A DNA stretch of 64,000 nt from Halichoerus grypus. Its lineage: Eukaryota; Chordata; Mammalia; Carnivora; Phocidae. The notes beneath the pieces are model-generated. The model made no database searches. It was not told where the DNA came from and saw nothing but the letters and a program-made list of their open reading frames with translations. Position 1 is the first letter of the stretch; every line of letters starts with the position of its first letter. This document shows positions 1 through 11,274 of this stretch, piece after piece. Location: contig NC_135719.1 in the NCBI RefSeq assembly GCF_964656455.1, forward strand, positions 7,295,163 to 7,359,162, read 5' to 3'. A program made the position numbers and the translations under genes.

Positions 1-397
1 GATTCTCTAGCAAGGTTTCTCTCCTTCCCAGGCTCAGGTATACTAGGATGGCTTCTCTGAGTAGGGACAAGTGCCTGGGACCGCCGTGTGTGGTTTGTAA
101 TACCTAGCCCTGCTGGCCTGGATATTGGACCTTGAACTCTAGGGGCAAGGTATGCCATCTGACTTCAGGAGGCAATCCGAGTACAAACCAAACTGAACTC
201 AGAACAGCTTTTTGACACGAGCAGTTTGTCCCTCTGGGTTTGGGATCACCAGCTCCTGACCTTCCTGCCCCACGTGAGCCTACCACACGGTGGCCGGCAC
301 CCATCCCTCATTTGATCTTTGATTAAATAGAAGCATTGTGGGATGGGGCCACTAACAGCCCTGAGCACCGACTTGGGGTTGCCACTGTGCCATGCTT
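1..397. other. Intronic sequence, nothing recognised
   Basis: I see no exon, splice-flanked open frame or confidently named repeat before the small SINE-derived fragment at 408. Confidence 0.5.
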
Positions 398-497
398 TAC
401 ATACTTTCGGGGCTCGATCTCAGGACCCCAGGATCATGACCTGAACCGAAGGCAGACGCTTAACCGACTGAACCACCCAGGCGCCTCTACATACTTT
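398..497 (-). mobile_element. Tailless Can-SINE fragment with target-site duplication
   Basis: The body at 408-487 is the reverse complement of only the tRNA-related head of a Can-SINE. The CT-rich part and A-rich tail are absent. The 10-bp sequence TACATACTTT flanks it on both sides (398-407 and 488-497). The duplication argues that the short form itself was inserted, rather than being a decayed full SINE. Confidence 0.75.
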
Positions 498-1609
498 TCT
501 TAACAAGTCTTATAACTACCTGATAAGGGTAGAAGATTGTTTCCTCCCTTTGGTGATGGGACAACATAGTGCAAGGAGCCTTTGCATTAATGTTTACCTT
601 ATGTTTACATTACATGTTATTTATTCTTCGCATATGTCGCTCTCTGTGGTTCAGTACTGGAAGGTTCAGTGCAGAGTTGCCCTCCCAGTTGCCAGTTTCC
701 TTCCCCCGAGGCCCGAGACAGCACGTGCCTTCCCAGAGGCCACCCACCCCGCATTCAATTTGTGCTGTGCCCCTGTGTTTCGTGTGTGTTCTGTTGCTCA
801 CATTAGCGCCGACATTTCCTGATCTCTATTCTAGAATTCCCAAGGCCTCTTTTGTTCCCAGCTTTCATCCCTGCAGCAGCTGAGAGCTGCCTTTTGACCT
901 TCTGGATTTCTCTCTAGCAGCTCCTTCCTGGCATCATGGGGGGGTGGCACCTGGCAGTGAGCACTGCAGGGGGCATGCGAGGGCCGGGTTCTCAGGGGTG
1001 TCACGCCCACGGAGGGGTAACTGAGAGGGGGGCAGGGTGTGATGAAGACCAGCGGAAGCCACAGGGGGCTGGCTGCTCTGGCCCCTCCCTGGTAACAGCT
1101 GCTCTTCTTCACCGACCCCCAAGGATGACACTGTTTGAATCTGGCTTCGTCAGGGAAGCTGTGAACAAACTGGGATGTTTTCCCTCTGACAAACTGCTAG
1201 CGCTGAACTTCAGAGCTGCTTCCTGAGCGCAAATGCTGGCTGTGGGAGGAAATTAGGCACAGGGGTTGGGGAGCAAGAAGAGAGAAGACCCAGAAAACCT
1301 TTCGTTTCCCCAATCCTTCGCCGAGCAGCTGTTACCATGCCAGGCGCTGCCCCTGAGGCTCTCTCCTCCTGGGGAAGGGGCAGCCCTGGGCCCAGCTGGT
1401 GACGAGGACCACATGGCGAGTCTCCTTTGAGCTGGGATCAGAAGGGAAGGCATCTCACCTGGGCCAGTCGGGGAGTGTTCATTGGGGGGGCTCATTTTTC
1501 TGTCTTGATTCTCTCTGCTTTCATTTTCTGCTCTGTATTTTCCTGGCTCAGAGGGGTCCCAGCTCAAGTTATCTCTCCTTTCCTGGAAGCAGTAGAGTAC
1601 GGGGCTGTC
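498..1609. other. Intronic sequence, nothing recognised
   Basis: GC-moderate unique sequence. Short open frames occur on both strands but none has splice context or a recognisable product. Confidence 0.5.
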
Positions 1610-2018
1610 CTGGCTTGAATGATGTCCTTGTCAAAGTCACGTCCACCCAGAAACCCAGAATGAGACCTTACTTAGAGAGAGGGCCTCTGCAGATGTGAGG
1701 AGTTAAGACGAAGTCATCTGAGATTAGGGTGGATCCTAAATCCAATGCCTGGTGTCCTTCTAAGAAGGCCAGGTGAAGATCCAGACACACCTAGGGGGAA
1801 GAGGGCCAGGTGAAGATGGATCAGAGAATGGATGGATGTGGCAGGAAGTCAGGAACCACCAGGAGCTGGAAGAGGAAGAATTCTTCTCTGGAGCCATCAG
1901 AGGGCGCATGGCCCTGCTGACACCTGGATTTTGGGCTTCCAGGCTCCAGATCTGTGAGAGAGTAACTCTGTTGTTCTAAGCCACCAAGTGTGTGGTACTT
2001 TGTTATGGGAGCCCTAGG
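1610..2018 (+). mobile_element. MLT1-type solitary LTR (ERVL-MaLR)
   Basis: Recognisable MaLR landmarks in order: a segment around ACCTTACTTAGAGAGAGGGC, TAAATCCAATGCCTGGTGTC with TTCTAAGAAGGCC, and the 3' end with CTGTTGTTCTAAGCCACC, GTGGTACTTTGTTATGG and GCCCTAGG. It is old and diverged. No internal viral sequence adjoins it, so it is a solo LTR. A MIR follows immediately. Confidence 0.75.
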
Positions 2019-2262
2019 ACCCAGTATAGTGGCTGAGAGCCTGGATACCTAGGCCACAGTGCCTCAGTTCAAATCCCGGTTAAGCTGTGTGACCTTAGGC
2101 AAGTTGTTTGGCCCCTCTGTGCCTCCGTTTCCTTTCTGTAAAATGGAAATTGTAGCTGTGCTTACCCCGAAGGGTTGTGTGAGGGTTACGATAAGTTAAT
2201 GAAAACGAACCATTTCAAGTAGTACCTGCACAGAGTAAGCACTGTGTGTATGCTATTATTTG
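2018..2262 (+). repeat. MIR SINE
   Basis: A nearly full-length ancient mammalian-wide interspersed repeat. It has the tRNA-like head (AGTGGCTGAGAGCCTGG), the core GTGTGACCTTAGGCAAGTTG, CCTCCGTTTCCTTTCTGTAA and the 3' portion ending in AAGCACTGTGTGTATGCTATT. Confidence 0.85.
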
Positions 2263-3067
2263 AAATTCACCTACACTCGCTTCCGAACCACAGAGCTCAC
2301 TTCACACCCTAAACGATGCCAAGCTGCCTTATCTGTCTGCCTGGACGTCACAGTCTCCACTTTTCCAAGAGAAGGGCGAGGACCAACTTGAACAGAATCC
2401 CAGTGGCTACGTGTAAGCACCTTGTCCTTGTCCCTCCCATTTTATTCTAATTCCAAGGACAGGAGGTGAGAGAAACCCGGATACCTTTGAAAGTAGACAG
2501 TTTTCTCTGGCCAGCAAGGGCTGTGGACCTACCACCCGGGGGACTTTGGACCAGTTGTGCAGTCCTTGTGGGCCTCAGCTTCGGGTCAGCAAGGAACGGG
2601 GCTCCAACGTCAGAGGCAACACGAGGTAGGATTTAGTACGCCAGGTAGTAGGTGACCGATAAATGTTCTTGCTTTTGCCCGTGTGTGAGAGGAGGATCTG
2701 TGTGAGAAAGCCAGTCATGCTGGTCTCTGTCAGGCAGAGAAGAGGCATCTTTTTACTCTGGTGTAAACCTCCCAGCCCCACGGAGGCCATGTGCATCTGT
2801 GCGGCGACCTTCCCCGTGAGCTGGAGAATGCTTCTCACCCAGGAGCGGGGTGAGGACAGAGTCAGGCCCCACTCCGTTCAGACATGGCTCTCAGCCGGAA
2901 TATTGGAGGTTTCCTTGCTGAGCTTCTCCTCGACCACGGCAGCTGTGGGAGTGGAAGGCCTGGGGTGTGAGTGTGTGTGAGTATGTGTGCACGTGTCTGT
3001 GTGCACGCACATGTGCGATGCAGAAAGCTAAAAAAGCTTTGATGAAGTTTGAACCAGGTTGGAAAAC
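2263..3067. other. Intronic sequence, nothing recognised
   Basis: Unique-looking sequence with a short TG-rich patch near 2967-3010. No exon or named repeat was identified. Confidence 0.5.
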
Positions 3068-3287
3068 CAGCTTTGGGGGCACCTGGGTGGCTCAGTCAGT
3101 TAAGCATCTGCCTTCGGCTCAAGTCATGATCCCAGGGTCCTCGGATCGAGCCCCACATCAGACTCTCTGTTCAGCGGGGACTCTGCTTCTCCCTCTCACT
3201 CTCCCTCTGTGCTCTCTTTCTCTCTCTCTCTCAAATAAATAAAATCTAAAAAAAAAAAGAAAGAAAGAAAAAAGAAAAGCAGCTTTG
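3068..3287 (+). mobile_element. Can-SINE (tRNA-derived), + strand
   Basis: The body at 3076-3279 starts GGGGCACCTGGGTGGCTCAG. It has A-box and B-box-like promoter segments (GGATCGAGCCCC), a CT-rich stretch, AAATAAATAAAATCT and an A-rich tail with AAAG units. The target-site duplication is CAGCTTTG at 3068-3075 and 3280-3287. Confidence 0.95.
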
Positions 3288-4094
3288 AAGAGCCACGAGA
3301 CGGGAGAGTCCGAGGACAGCCCAGCTCAGGCCCCTGTAGTTACATTGATGGGGGCGATGGGCTCGGTCGACTCGGAGGTGGCTCATAAAGCCACAGCTGA
3401 ATGACTGTCTTCCTCATGGCATGTCCCGTGTCTGAGCTGACGGCTCTGCCTGCGACCGCCGGCATTAAGTATCGGCATCTGGGCCCGTGCTGAAAGAACC
3501 CAGGGACGTGCTGAAGAAATGAACTGTTAGACTTTCAGCGGCTGCGTCGACTCTTCTTTCTTTGCAGTTCTTCCCATTTGATTCATCTATTAAATTGGGT
3601 TTTTAGAAGGTAATGTGTCTGGGCTGTATTTTCTTGCTCCATCCTACAAAATTGACTTTATTGAATTACAGTTTAAATGTGTTCATGATCCATATAGAGT
3701 TGATTAAAAGAAAAATCAAAACCACTCATTTGAAGAACATTTCTGTCTCTTGCAGAAATATCAAGATTGCGTTTTCTACAATGTCACACGCAGTCTTTTA
3801 TGCAAGGATCCATGTTATGGATGTGTTTCTGGATTTAATGCTGGGGAAAGAATGTTTATCTCAACAAATGACTTTTGGTAACTTGATTTATTTCCCTTTT
3901 CACCTGGGCTTCCAGGAAACCCATAGCAAAATTCAGGGCCTGATTGTGGGAATTAGTTCATCTTGGATTCTTGTTAATATACACTTCTTTGTTCCCTTTT
4001 AAGAGTCTGTTTTGTTTATACATCCGATTATGCTATTTTATATTATGTCTACGTTATATGTTCTCTTAAGTCCTTTAAAAATGCGTGGAACTCT
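3288..4094. other. Intronic sequence, AT-rich in its second half
   Basis: No repeat family was named. A 129-codon ATG frame at 3613-4002 (+) lies in AT-rich DNA. It has no recognisable domain and no splice context, so I do not call it a gene. Confidence 0.5.
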
Positions 4095-4645
4095 GGTGTA
4101 CATGTGCAAAAGATTTGAAAGTAGGTACTCGAACAAAAACTTACACATGAATGTTAATAGCAATACTATTTAAAATAACTGAAAGGTAGAAATAACCCAA
4201 ATGTTCATCAACTGGTGAATGGATAAACAAAATATGATATATCTCTATAATGGAGTATTATTTAGCTATAAAAACAGAATGAATCTCTGATACGTGCTAC
4301 AACATGGATGAACCTCAAAAACATGATGAAATAAGCCAGATACAAATCACATATTTTATGATTCCGTGTATATGAAATGTCCAGAATAGGTAAATCCCTA
4401 GAGACAGAAAGCGGATTGGTGGTTGCCAGGGGCTGGGGGAGGGAAGAATGGGGGTTGCTGCTTAATGGAATGGGGATCCTTTTTGGAGTGATGAAATGTT
4501 TCAGAAGTAGCTAAACGTGGCGCTTGCATGGCTTTATGAATGTACTAAAGTCCAGTAAATTATACACTTTTGAAATGGTTAATTTTATGTTATGTGAATT
4601 TTATCTCAATTAAAAAAATACTGCATTGAAATTAAAAAAAAAAAA
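4095..4645 (+). mobile_element. Old L1 3' end (L1M group), + strand
   Basis: Typical 3' L1 landmarks: ATAACCCAAATGTTCATCAAC, GAATGGATAAACAAAATATG, GGTTGCCAGGGGCTGGGGGA, GTGAATTTTATCTCAATTAA and a terminal A-run at 4632-4646. It is 5'-truncated and contains no open reverse transcriptase. The divergence suggests an age older than the carnivore-specific SINEs. Confidence 0.85.
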
Positions 4646-4674
4646 AACAAGTGGAATATAAAAATCCGTACATG

Positions 4675-4894
4675 GGGCACCTGGGTGGCTCAGTTGGTTA
4701 AGTGTCCAACTCTTGGTCAGTTAAGTGTCCAACTCTTGATTCTGGCTCAGGTCATGATCTCAGCTCAGGGTCGTGAGATGGAGCCCCGAGTCAGGCTCCG
4801 TGCTCAGCTTGGAGTCTGCTTGAGATTCTTTCCCTCTGCACCTACCCCCTGCTCTCATTCTCTCTCTCAAACAAATAAATAAATAAAATCTACA
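4675..4894 (+). mobile_element. Can-SINE with an internally duplicated head, + strand
   Basis: It starts GGGGCACCTGGGTGGCTCAG and ends with AAATAAATAAATAAAATCT plus an A tail. The segment carrying TTAAGTGTCCAACTCTTG occurs twice (4698-4715 and 4721-4738), making the tRNA-like head longer than usual. Possible imperfect duplications flank it. It sits tail to tail with the next SINE. Confidence 0.9.
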
Positions 4895-4916
4895 AAAAAA
4901 AGTCTGTATGAAATCC

Positions 4917-5141
4917 TCAAACAGATTTCTTTTTTTTTTTTTATTTTATTTATTTGACAGAGAGATAGAGAGAGAGCACAAGTAGGCAGAGAAGCAGGCA
5001 GAGGGAGAGGGAGAAGCAGGCTCCCCGCAGAGCAGGGAGCCCCATGCGGGACTCGATCCCAGGACCCTAGGATCATGACCTGAGCCGAAGGCAGCCACTT
5101 AACTGACTGAGCCACCCAGGCGCCCCTCAAACAGATTTCTT
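4917..5141 (-). mobile_element. Can-SINE, minus strand
   Basis: The body at 4932-5126 has a poly-T end at the left, the head ending GCCACCCAGGCGCCCC at the right, and GATCCCAGGACCC in the B-box region. A perfect 15-bp duplication TCAAACAGATTTCTT flanks it (4917-4931 and 5127-5141). Confidence 0.96.
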
Positions 5142-6234
5142 ATGAAGACAGTGGGTCATTGTCTGTTTTGGAACCAGATCCTTCTTTGAACTGTTTCTCT
5201 CCTGGTGCTCCCAGGTGCTCCACATATTTCAGGGGTCTGGGGTTGCCTCACCTTGACAGGCCCTCCCCGTTCGGGGACAGAAATGTTCTTTTCCTAGGTG
5301 TGGTCTGCCTGCAATCTTTCTTAGCATTTTCTGAGACCATTGCGTCACAAACATTTGTACATCCTCGAACACAGAAATTGACAACATTTGTGTGCACCAT
5401 GGGGGTAAATGGGGAGGGTATTTGCAGCTAGAGGTGACCCGCCTGGTGGGCTCCGCAGGTCCCATGTGGACAGTGTCTGTAGTACACTGGTTGGCGAGCT
5501 CTGCTCCAGGCCTAGACAGAGGCTTAACTGTAGGGGAAAGGGATGTGGGGTGTGCTCAGCCTGCCTTTGCCAGAAGGCCAGAAGGAATCTGTTCTCTACC
5601 TGTAAGTGCTCAGATCCACCCCTGCCCTTCAGGGCTTGAGTCCTGCAAACTACATCTCCCAGGCTACTTTGCCCAGTGACTCCTGGCTGGGTTTGGGAGG
5701 GGAGAAGGCAGGTGCCCACCCTGCAATTTGGGTATCATTTTTGTGTCTTTAGCAGTGGCTACATCTCCTAGCGGTTCTAGCTCCTTCTGGGCGGTCTCCA
5801 CTGTCTCTAGCTCTGACCCTGGGCTTCACAACACTACCTCCTCCTTTGATCCCGTCAACCCGAGCGCTTCCAGCTGTCGCTAATCTCTGGGTCGTGGTGT
5901 GGGTCCCTGTTTTGTTTTGCAGCATCTCCAACATGTCATTAGTTCCTGCATCAGATTTTCTCTATCAAGCAGAGGGTGTAGGCTCCATTTTCCTGATTGG
6001 ACTCTGACTTACACGGTGTCCTGGCCACTTCCACTGGCCTTCCAAATAGTGCCGGCCAGCAGCAGAAAACATGCATTGGATTGACCTTGATCCTTGTGCA
6101 AACAGTCTTTCTCATGTACCTGGGCAGCAGTAGGCAGCTGGCCCAGAATTCAGGACCTCAAGTCCTGACCAGACATCATCTCCATATGATCAATGATGGG
6201 GAAGAACAGAAGTTCGGGATAGCTGCTTCCCTTG
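5142..6234. other. Intronic sequence, nothing confidently recognised
   Basis: The stretch near 5740-6020 has the look of a diverged interspersed repeat, but I could not name a family. No exon was seen. Confidence 0.4.
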
Positions 6235-6750
6235 TCTGCCTGGAGAACTCCTATTCATCCCTTAAGGCCCAAATATCACTACCACTTGATTGCTGTCCTT
6301 TTTCTCTTCTCGTTTCGTCCAGGCTGGATCAGTTGCTTCTTTTTTTTTTTAAAGATTTTATTTATTTATTTGACAGAGAGAGACATAGCGAGAGAGGGAA
6401 CACAAGCATGGGGAGTAGGAGAGGGAGAAGCAGGCTTCCCCACGGAGCAGGGAGCCCGATGTGGGGCTCGATCCCAGGACCCTGGGATCATGACCTGAGC
6501 CGAAGGCAGATGCTTAACGACTGAGCCACCCAGGCGCCCCAATGAGTTGCTTCTTTATCTGTGTTCCCCAAACGGTTTATATAAATGTGACTTACAGTAC
6601 TTTCCATTGGAGTCACTGGGGACCTTTTCCCCTCATGAGCAGGTATGTTCACCGAGGGAAAGGACCTGGCCTCACTAATTCCACGCATCCAGGGGCTCAC
6701 TCTGTGCACGACGCCTGATCCATAGCGGCCAGTGAAAGTTTGACTGAGTT
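6235..6750 (+). mobile_element. L2 LINE 3' fragment, split by a Can-SINE
   Basis: GGAGAACTCCTATTCATCCC and the following text match the 3' part of L2, resuming after the SINE with the stop-rich 3' end around GAGGGAAAGGACCTGG. It is ancient and non-coding. The SINE at 6343-6540 interrupts it. Confidence 0.65.
6331..6556 (-). mobile_element. Can-SINE, minus strand
   Basis: The body at 6343-6540 has a T-rich left end, AAAGATTTTATTTATTTATT, and a head reading GCCACCCAGGCGCCCC. AGTTGCTTCTTT is duplicated at 6331-6342 and 6545-6556. It is inserted into the L2 fragment. Confidence 0.95.
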
Positions 6751-6759
6751 CCCTAGTGC

Positions 6760-6930
6760 TCTAGTCTGGCTGCGTATTAGGATCACTTGGGAAGCTTTTA
6801 AAAAAATACAGATGTCTAGGCTCTACCTAAGACCAATGAAGTCAGAATTCTGAAGGTGGAGCCCGGGCATTGGCATTTTTAAAAGACTAACTGGGTGACT
6901 TTAATGTGCAGTCAGTGTTGTGAAATGACT
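6760..6930 (+). mobile_element. MER5-like hAT-Charlie nonautonomous DNA transposon
   Basis: Inverted-repeat-like ends are seen: near the left, ATTAGGATCACTTGGGAAGC; near the right, ACTGGGTGACTTTAATGTGC. Between them are the typical ACAGATGTCTAGGC and GCCCGGGCATTGGCATTTTT segments. The exact subfamily (MER5A or MER5B) is not certain. Confidence 0.7.
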
Positions 6931-7059
6931 GCTTTGACGTCTCATTAGCTTTGAGTAATGTTTCCTGCCATCAAACCCAGCTCCTCCTGCCGTTTAATTC
7001 AACCTAGCAAATACTGTTGAGTGCCTACTCTGTGTCAGGCATTGTGTAGACAGACTCCT

Positions 7060-7405
7060 GCTGCTCGAAGTGTGTTCTGTGGATGAGCAGTACTTGTACC
7101 ATCTGGGGCCTGTTAGAAATGCAGAATCCCGGGCGCCTGGTGGCTCGGTCGGTTAGGCGTCTGCCTTCAGCTCAGGTCATGATCCCAGGGTCCTGGGATC
7201 GAGTCCCGTGTTGGGCTCCCTGCTCAGCGGGGAATCTGCTTTTCCCTTTCCCTCTCGCCCTGCACCACTCCCCCCGCGCTTGTGCTTGAACTCTCTCACA
7301 TAAATAAAAAAAATCTTAAAAAAAAAAAGGAAATGCAGAATCTTAGGTCCTTCCCCAGATCTAATCTCCTCTCCTACTGAGATTTTTTGCAGTTTCACCA
7401 GCTCC
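7060..7405 (+). mobile_element. MER5A-like DNA transposon interrupted by a Can-SINE
   Basis: The left part (GTGTTCTGTGGATGAGCAGT through CTGTTAGAAATGCAGAATC) and the right part (TTAGGTCCTTCCCCAGATCT) are two halves of one MER5A-type element, separated by the SINE at 7129-7329. The SINE's duplicated target is the MER5A sequence GAAATGCAGAATC. Confidence 0.75.
7116..7342 (+). mobile_element. Can-SINE, + strand
   Basis: The body at 7129-7329 has the head GGGCGCCTGGTGGCTCGG, B-box region GGATCGAGTCCCG and a long CT-rich part. The target-site duplication GAAATGCAGAATC lies at 7116-7128 and 7330-7342. Confidence 0.95.
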
Positions 7406-7998
7406 CCCGGCTGGTTCGCATGCATGTTACCCTCTGAGAAGCAATGATGGAGATACCGTGCAAATGTCCAAGTGCTCACAGTGAATTTCATTTCCTTTCT
7501 TATCCACTCTGTTTTGTTTTCCTTTAGTGGTGTATCATTTTATATCCCCTTCTCAGGCTACAATGGCGCATCCAAAGGGGGTCGAGACCAGGCAGGAGAT
7601 AGAGGAGGTGATGGATCCCCCTGAGTGTGGTCGGGAAGGGAAGGATGGATGGGTCTTTGAGAGATGGAAGCCTCTCTGGGCACACCACGTACCAGCACTG
7701 GGGAGGCCTCGGGGATGGGCTGTTTGGGGAGGAATGATTCCTATTTCTGACATTGCCGTTTCTTTGGGAGTGATCCCGGCGCACTGGAGGGATGCTGTGG
7801 CCGAGCCGGATGGAGGACTGCAGCAGATCTGCTTGCCAGGGAGCAGGTTGGCATTGATGCAAATAAAGCAGCCTTGCTTGCCTCCTGCTTTCGGGGGCCC
7901 GGGCACGGTAGGGAGTTTCTGCAGGCCAGCCTGTGAAGACCCACAAGGTTACCTGGTGTTCAGGTTCACGTGGAGCAGTGTGATATGTGTCTGTCCGT
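7406..7998. other. Intronic sequence, nothing recognised
   Basis: GC-moderate sequence with overlapping chance frames on both strands (7524-8060 minus and 7527-8009 plus). The minus frame runs into the L1 tail. No splice context was seen. Confidence 0.5.
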
Positions 7999-8882
7999 GG
8001 GAGTCGTGACTTTTTTTTTTTTAATTTTTTAAAATTTTTTATCGTTATGTTAATCCCCATACATTACATCATTAGTTTTAGATATAGTGTTCCATGATTC
8101 ATTGTTTGTGCATAACACCCAGTGCTCCATGCAGAACGTGCCCTCCTCAATACCCATCACCAGGCTAACCCATCCTCCCCCCCGCCAGAACCCTCAGTTT
8201 GTTTTTCAGAGTCCATCGTCTCTCATGGTTCTTCTCCCCCTCCGATTTCCCCCCCTTCATTCTTCCCCTCCTGCTACATTCTTCTTCTTCATTTTTTCTT
8301 TCTTAACATATATTGCATTATTTGTTTCAGAGGTACAGATCTGAGATTCAACAGTCTTGCACAATTCACAGCGCTTACCAGAGCACATACCCTCCCCAGT
8401 GTCCATCACCCAGTCACCCCATCCCTCCCACCCCACCCCCCACTCCAGCAACCCTCAGTTTGTTTTCTGAGATTAAGAATTCCTCATATCAGTGAGGTCA
8501 TATGATACGTCTTTCTCTGTTTGACTTATTTCGCTCAGCATAATACCCTCCAGTTCCATCCACGTCATTGCAAATGGCAAGAGCTCATTCCTTTTGACGG
8601 CTGCATAATATTCCATTGTATATATATACCACATCTTCTTTATCCACTCATCTGTTGATGGACATCTTGGCTCTTTCCACAGTTTGGCTATTGTGGACAT
8701 TGCTGCTATAAACATCGGGGTGCACGTACCCTTTCGGGTCCCTACTTTTGTATCTTTGGGGTAAATACCCAGGAGTGCAATTGCTGGATCATATGGTAGC
8801 TCTATTTTCAACTTTTTGAGGAACCTCCATACTCTTTTCCAGAGTGGCTGCACCAGCTTGCATTCCGGGAGTCGTGACTTTT
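7999..8882 (-). mobile_element. 5'-truncated young L1, minus strand
   Basis: The body at 8015-8866 comprises the poly-A end (T-rich at left), the 3' UTR, and the last ~125 codons of ORF2 at 8473-8853. The ORF2 tail includes the conserved [15 protein letters not shown] and CPSTDEWIKKMWYIYTMEYY segments. A perfect 16-bp duplication GGGAGTCGTGACTTTT lies at 7999-8014 and 8867-8882. Its 3' UTR is nearly identical to that of the full-length L1 at 13986, so both belong to one young subfamily. Confidence 0.95.
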
Positions 8883-10908
8883 AAAGGCAACCTGGATGGG
8901 GAAAGACTCTTGGCATGTCTGATGATATCTCTGCCCTCTCCCCAGAGCCCGGCGCACCTGGCCCTGGTATACGTTCAGGCCAGATTTGAGGGTGATGCTG
9001 ATCCATGGCCGGGAGACCAGGAGGGGCGATGGCTGTCTGGGAGGGCAGTTTTGGCTGAGGATCTGCCTCCCTTGCCTCTGTCCGCGGCCTCTGCCGTGTG
9101 TGGTTGCACAGGTGGTGCTGGGTCTCTGGGAGACCACAGAGGAGGAGGGATACCCTTTTCTGGAGGGGACAGCTCTTGTCCCCCAACATGCTTCTTTGCT
9201 GCCCAAGCATCTGTGGTTGGATCAGGCCATGGAGGTGACACATAACCTGCTCCAGATTTCAAGAGGATGACTGTGTGTGTTTCTCTTGAGTTCTTCAGGG
9301 ATGTTGGACATACACCTGCAGAGGAAGCAGGATTTCATTTGAGAAATGCTGTCATAAGGGGTTCCGTTGGGCTACGGGCAGGGAGTCAGCAAGTTGGGAT
9401 GAAAAGGCCAACATCTTGCGGGAGGCTCCGTTGTTAGGACTGGCCCAGCAGTGAAGAGTAGCTCCGCCAACCAGCTCGTGGGTCAGCCTCCACCATGTAC
9501 TGTGGCTGTGGGCTGGTAGGTCAGGGTTGTGGGAGACCTCTGTGCAGCCCGGCACCTCCCATCCCCATACTCTCCCGGATCCTTCTCTTGCAGTCAGACC
9601 CTGCACTCTGTTTATTCCGGGGCTGGAGAAACAGTAGGGAATCACATGGGAATGAGAGGACCGACCCTGGAGTCCCCAGTGCCGAGGCTGGGGATGGCCA
9701 TGTTCCGAAAGGCTGCGTGGGGCCGAATCCCATTCTCAGGAAGTTGAGGCTCTTGCTGGGTCCCTCAGGTGACTGTACCAGAGCTCAGGTCTGTAGCAGT
9801 TCGGGGCTCCCTAAGAAGAAACTCTGTGGAAGGGAGGTCTGAAAACATAGGCATCGTCGCCATATTGGGCTCTCAGACCCCATGGAAGTTTGGACAGGTG
9901 CTTGCAGAGAAGTCACCAGAGGCCCTGGTGGCTAGCTGGGATGGTCCGAGAGCCCAGGCCCACATCAGCCACTCTGGGCACTGGACGTGTCTTGCTGTCG
10001 CCCCTTGCTGTTGCCCTCCTGCTCCCTTGAGCCCAGTGGTCCGTATCCTGCCCCTGTTTCTCACCCCACACGGACATTAACGCATCAAGGCTTCAGCTGA
10101 CACGTGTCTTGAACCCTGAATCAAAATCTTTTGTCTTCCCCTCCCTGTGCAGAACCATGTGCTAAGACTAGCAGCAGGGAGAGAAAAGCCCTCTTAATGA
10201 GTGCCCGGTGTCAGCCCTGAATTACTTTCTGCTTCCCTTCTGGTTTCCAGGGGCTCCTGAGAATGTCCATCTCCCCCTGGGAAGGGTGGGCATGGGAGGA
10301 GGTGTTGCCCAGACTTTATACCTTATTTTTCATTAACAACAAGTCTCAGAACTGCATTGTCTTGCTGTGTCCTCCCCTTGCCTTCCCCTCACTTCCCGTC
10401 AAAGCTGAGTCTGATCTGATGGGAGAGGGGCTTTGCCTCCTCACGCAGGTTGTCCCGTCTTGCTGGGGGGCGACACTTGGTGAGGGCTGGAGCCAGCCAC
10501 CGTGCCCGGCAGGTAGCAGGCCCTCCGTGAATATGTGTTCAATGCCTGCAGCTTGCTTGTCTTCACCGGCGGCTGTGGACGTGTGGAATGACAGCACATG
10601 GCTCGTGTGCGTTCCTATCCTCACACCTTCGTGTAACTGATTCGTTCATCCAGCAAGAATTTTTAGCACCTCCTGTGGTGTGAGCAGGGTGCCAAGAAGG
10701 GGGCCTTCTTGAGGGGAGATGAGATAGGCCCACAAAGAACTCGCGCACCAAAGGTGATGAGGCTTGAAAAAGAGAAGCTCGGCCAAATATTGGGAATTCA
10801 AGGCAAGACTTTGTAGCGTGAGGAGCATTGAAGGATAAGTAGCTCAAAATATAACTTCCCCACATTTCCATGCCATGTTATAGTTTTATGTGGTTTTATA
10901 TGGTTTTT
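8883..10908. other. Intronic sequence, nothing recognised
   Basis: GC-rich single-copy-looking sequence of 2 kb. Many overlapping short frames on both strands are expected from its composition. No splice-flanked coding exon was identified. Confidence 0.5.
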
Positions 10909-11119
10909 AATTATTTGTCATCTTGGGGCACCTAGGTGGCTCAGTCATTTAAGCGTCTGCCTTTGGCTCAGGTCATGATCTCGCGGGTCCTGGGATCGAG
11001 TCCCGCGTCGGGCTCCCTGCTCGGCGGGGAGTCTGCTTCTCCCTCTCCCTCTCCCTCTGTGCTCTCTCTCTCTTCCAAATAAATAAATAAATAATCTTAA
11101 AAAATTATTTGTCATCTTA
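10909..11119 (+). mobile_element. Can-SINE, + strand
   Basis: The body at 10925-11103 has the head GGGGCACCTAGGTGGCTCAG, a B-box-like GGGATCGAGTCCC, a CT-rich run, and AAATAAATAAATAAATAATCT. The target-site duplication AATTATTTGTCATCTT is at 10909-10924 and 11104-11119. Confidence 0.96.
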
Positions 11120-11274
11120 ACTGTGAAACAGGTGGGGCATATTTTTAGTAAGGAGACATTAGGGGCAAGGGTCGACCAGAGAGAGGGGAAGTATCGGGAC
11201 GGCAAGAGGACCGTCAGGTTGCTGAGGGGCCCACGGAGTGTCAAGAAAAGAGCCACTGCTCCAGGACTCAACGG

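Noticed and set aside
3613..4002. 129-codon ATG frame on +
   Set aside because: AT-rich, no domain or homologue I recognise, no splice or promoter context; consistent with chance.
5997..6524. 175-codon frame on +
   Set aside because: Its second half is translation of a minus-strand Can-SINE read in the wrong sense.
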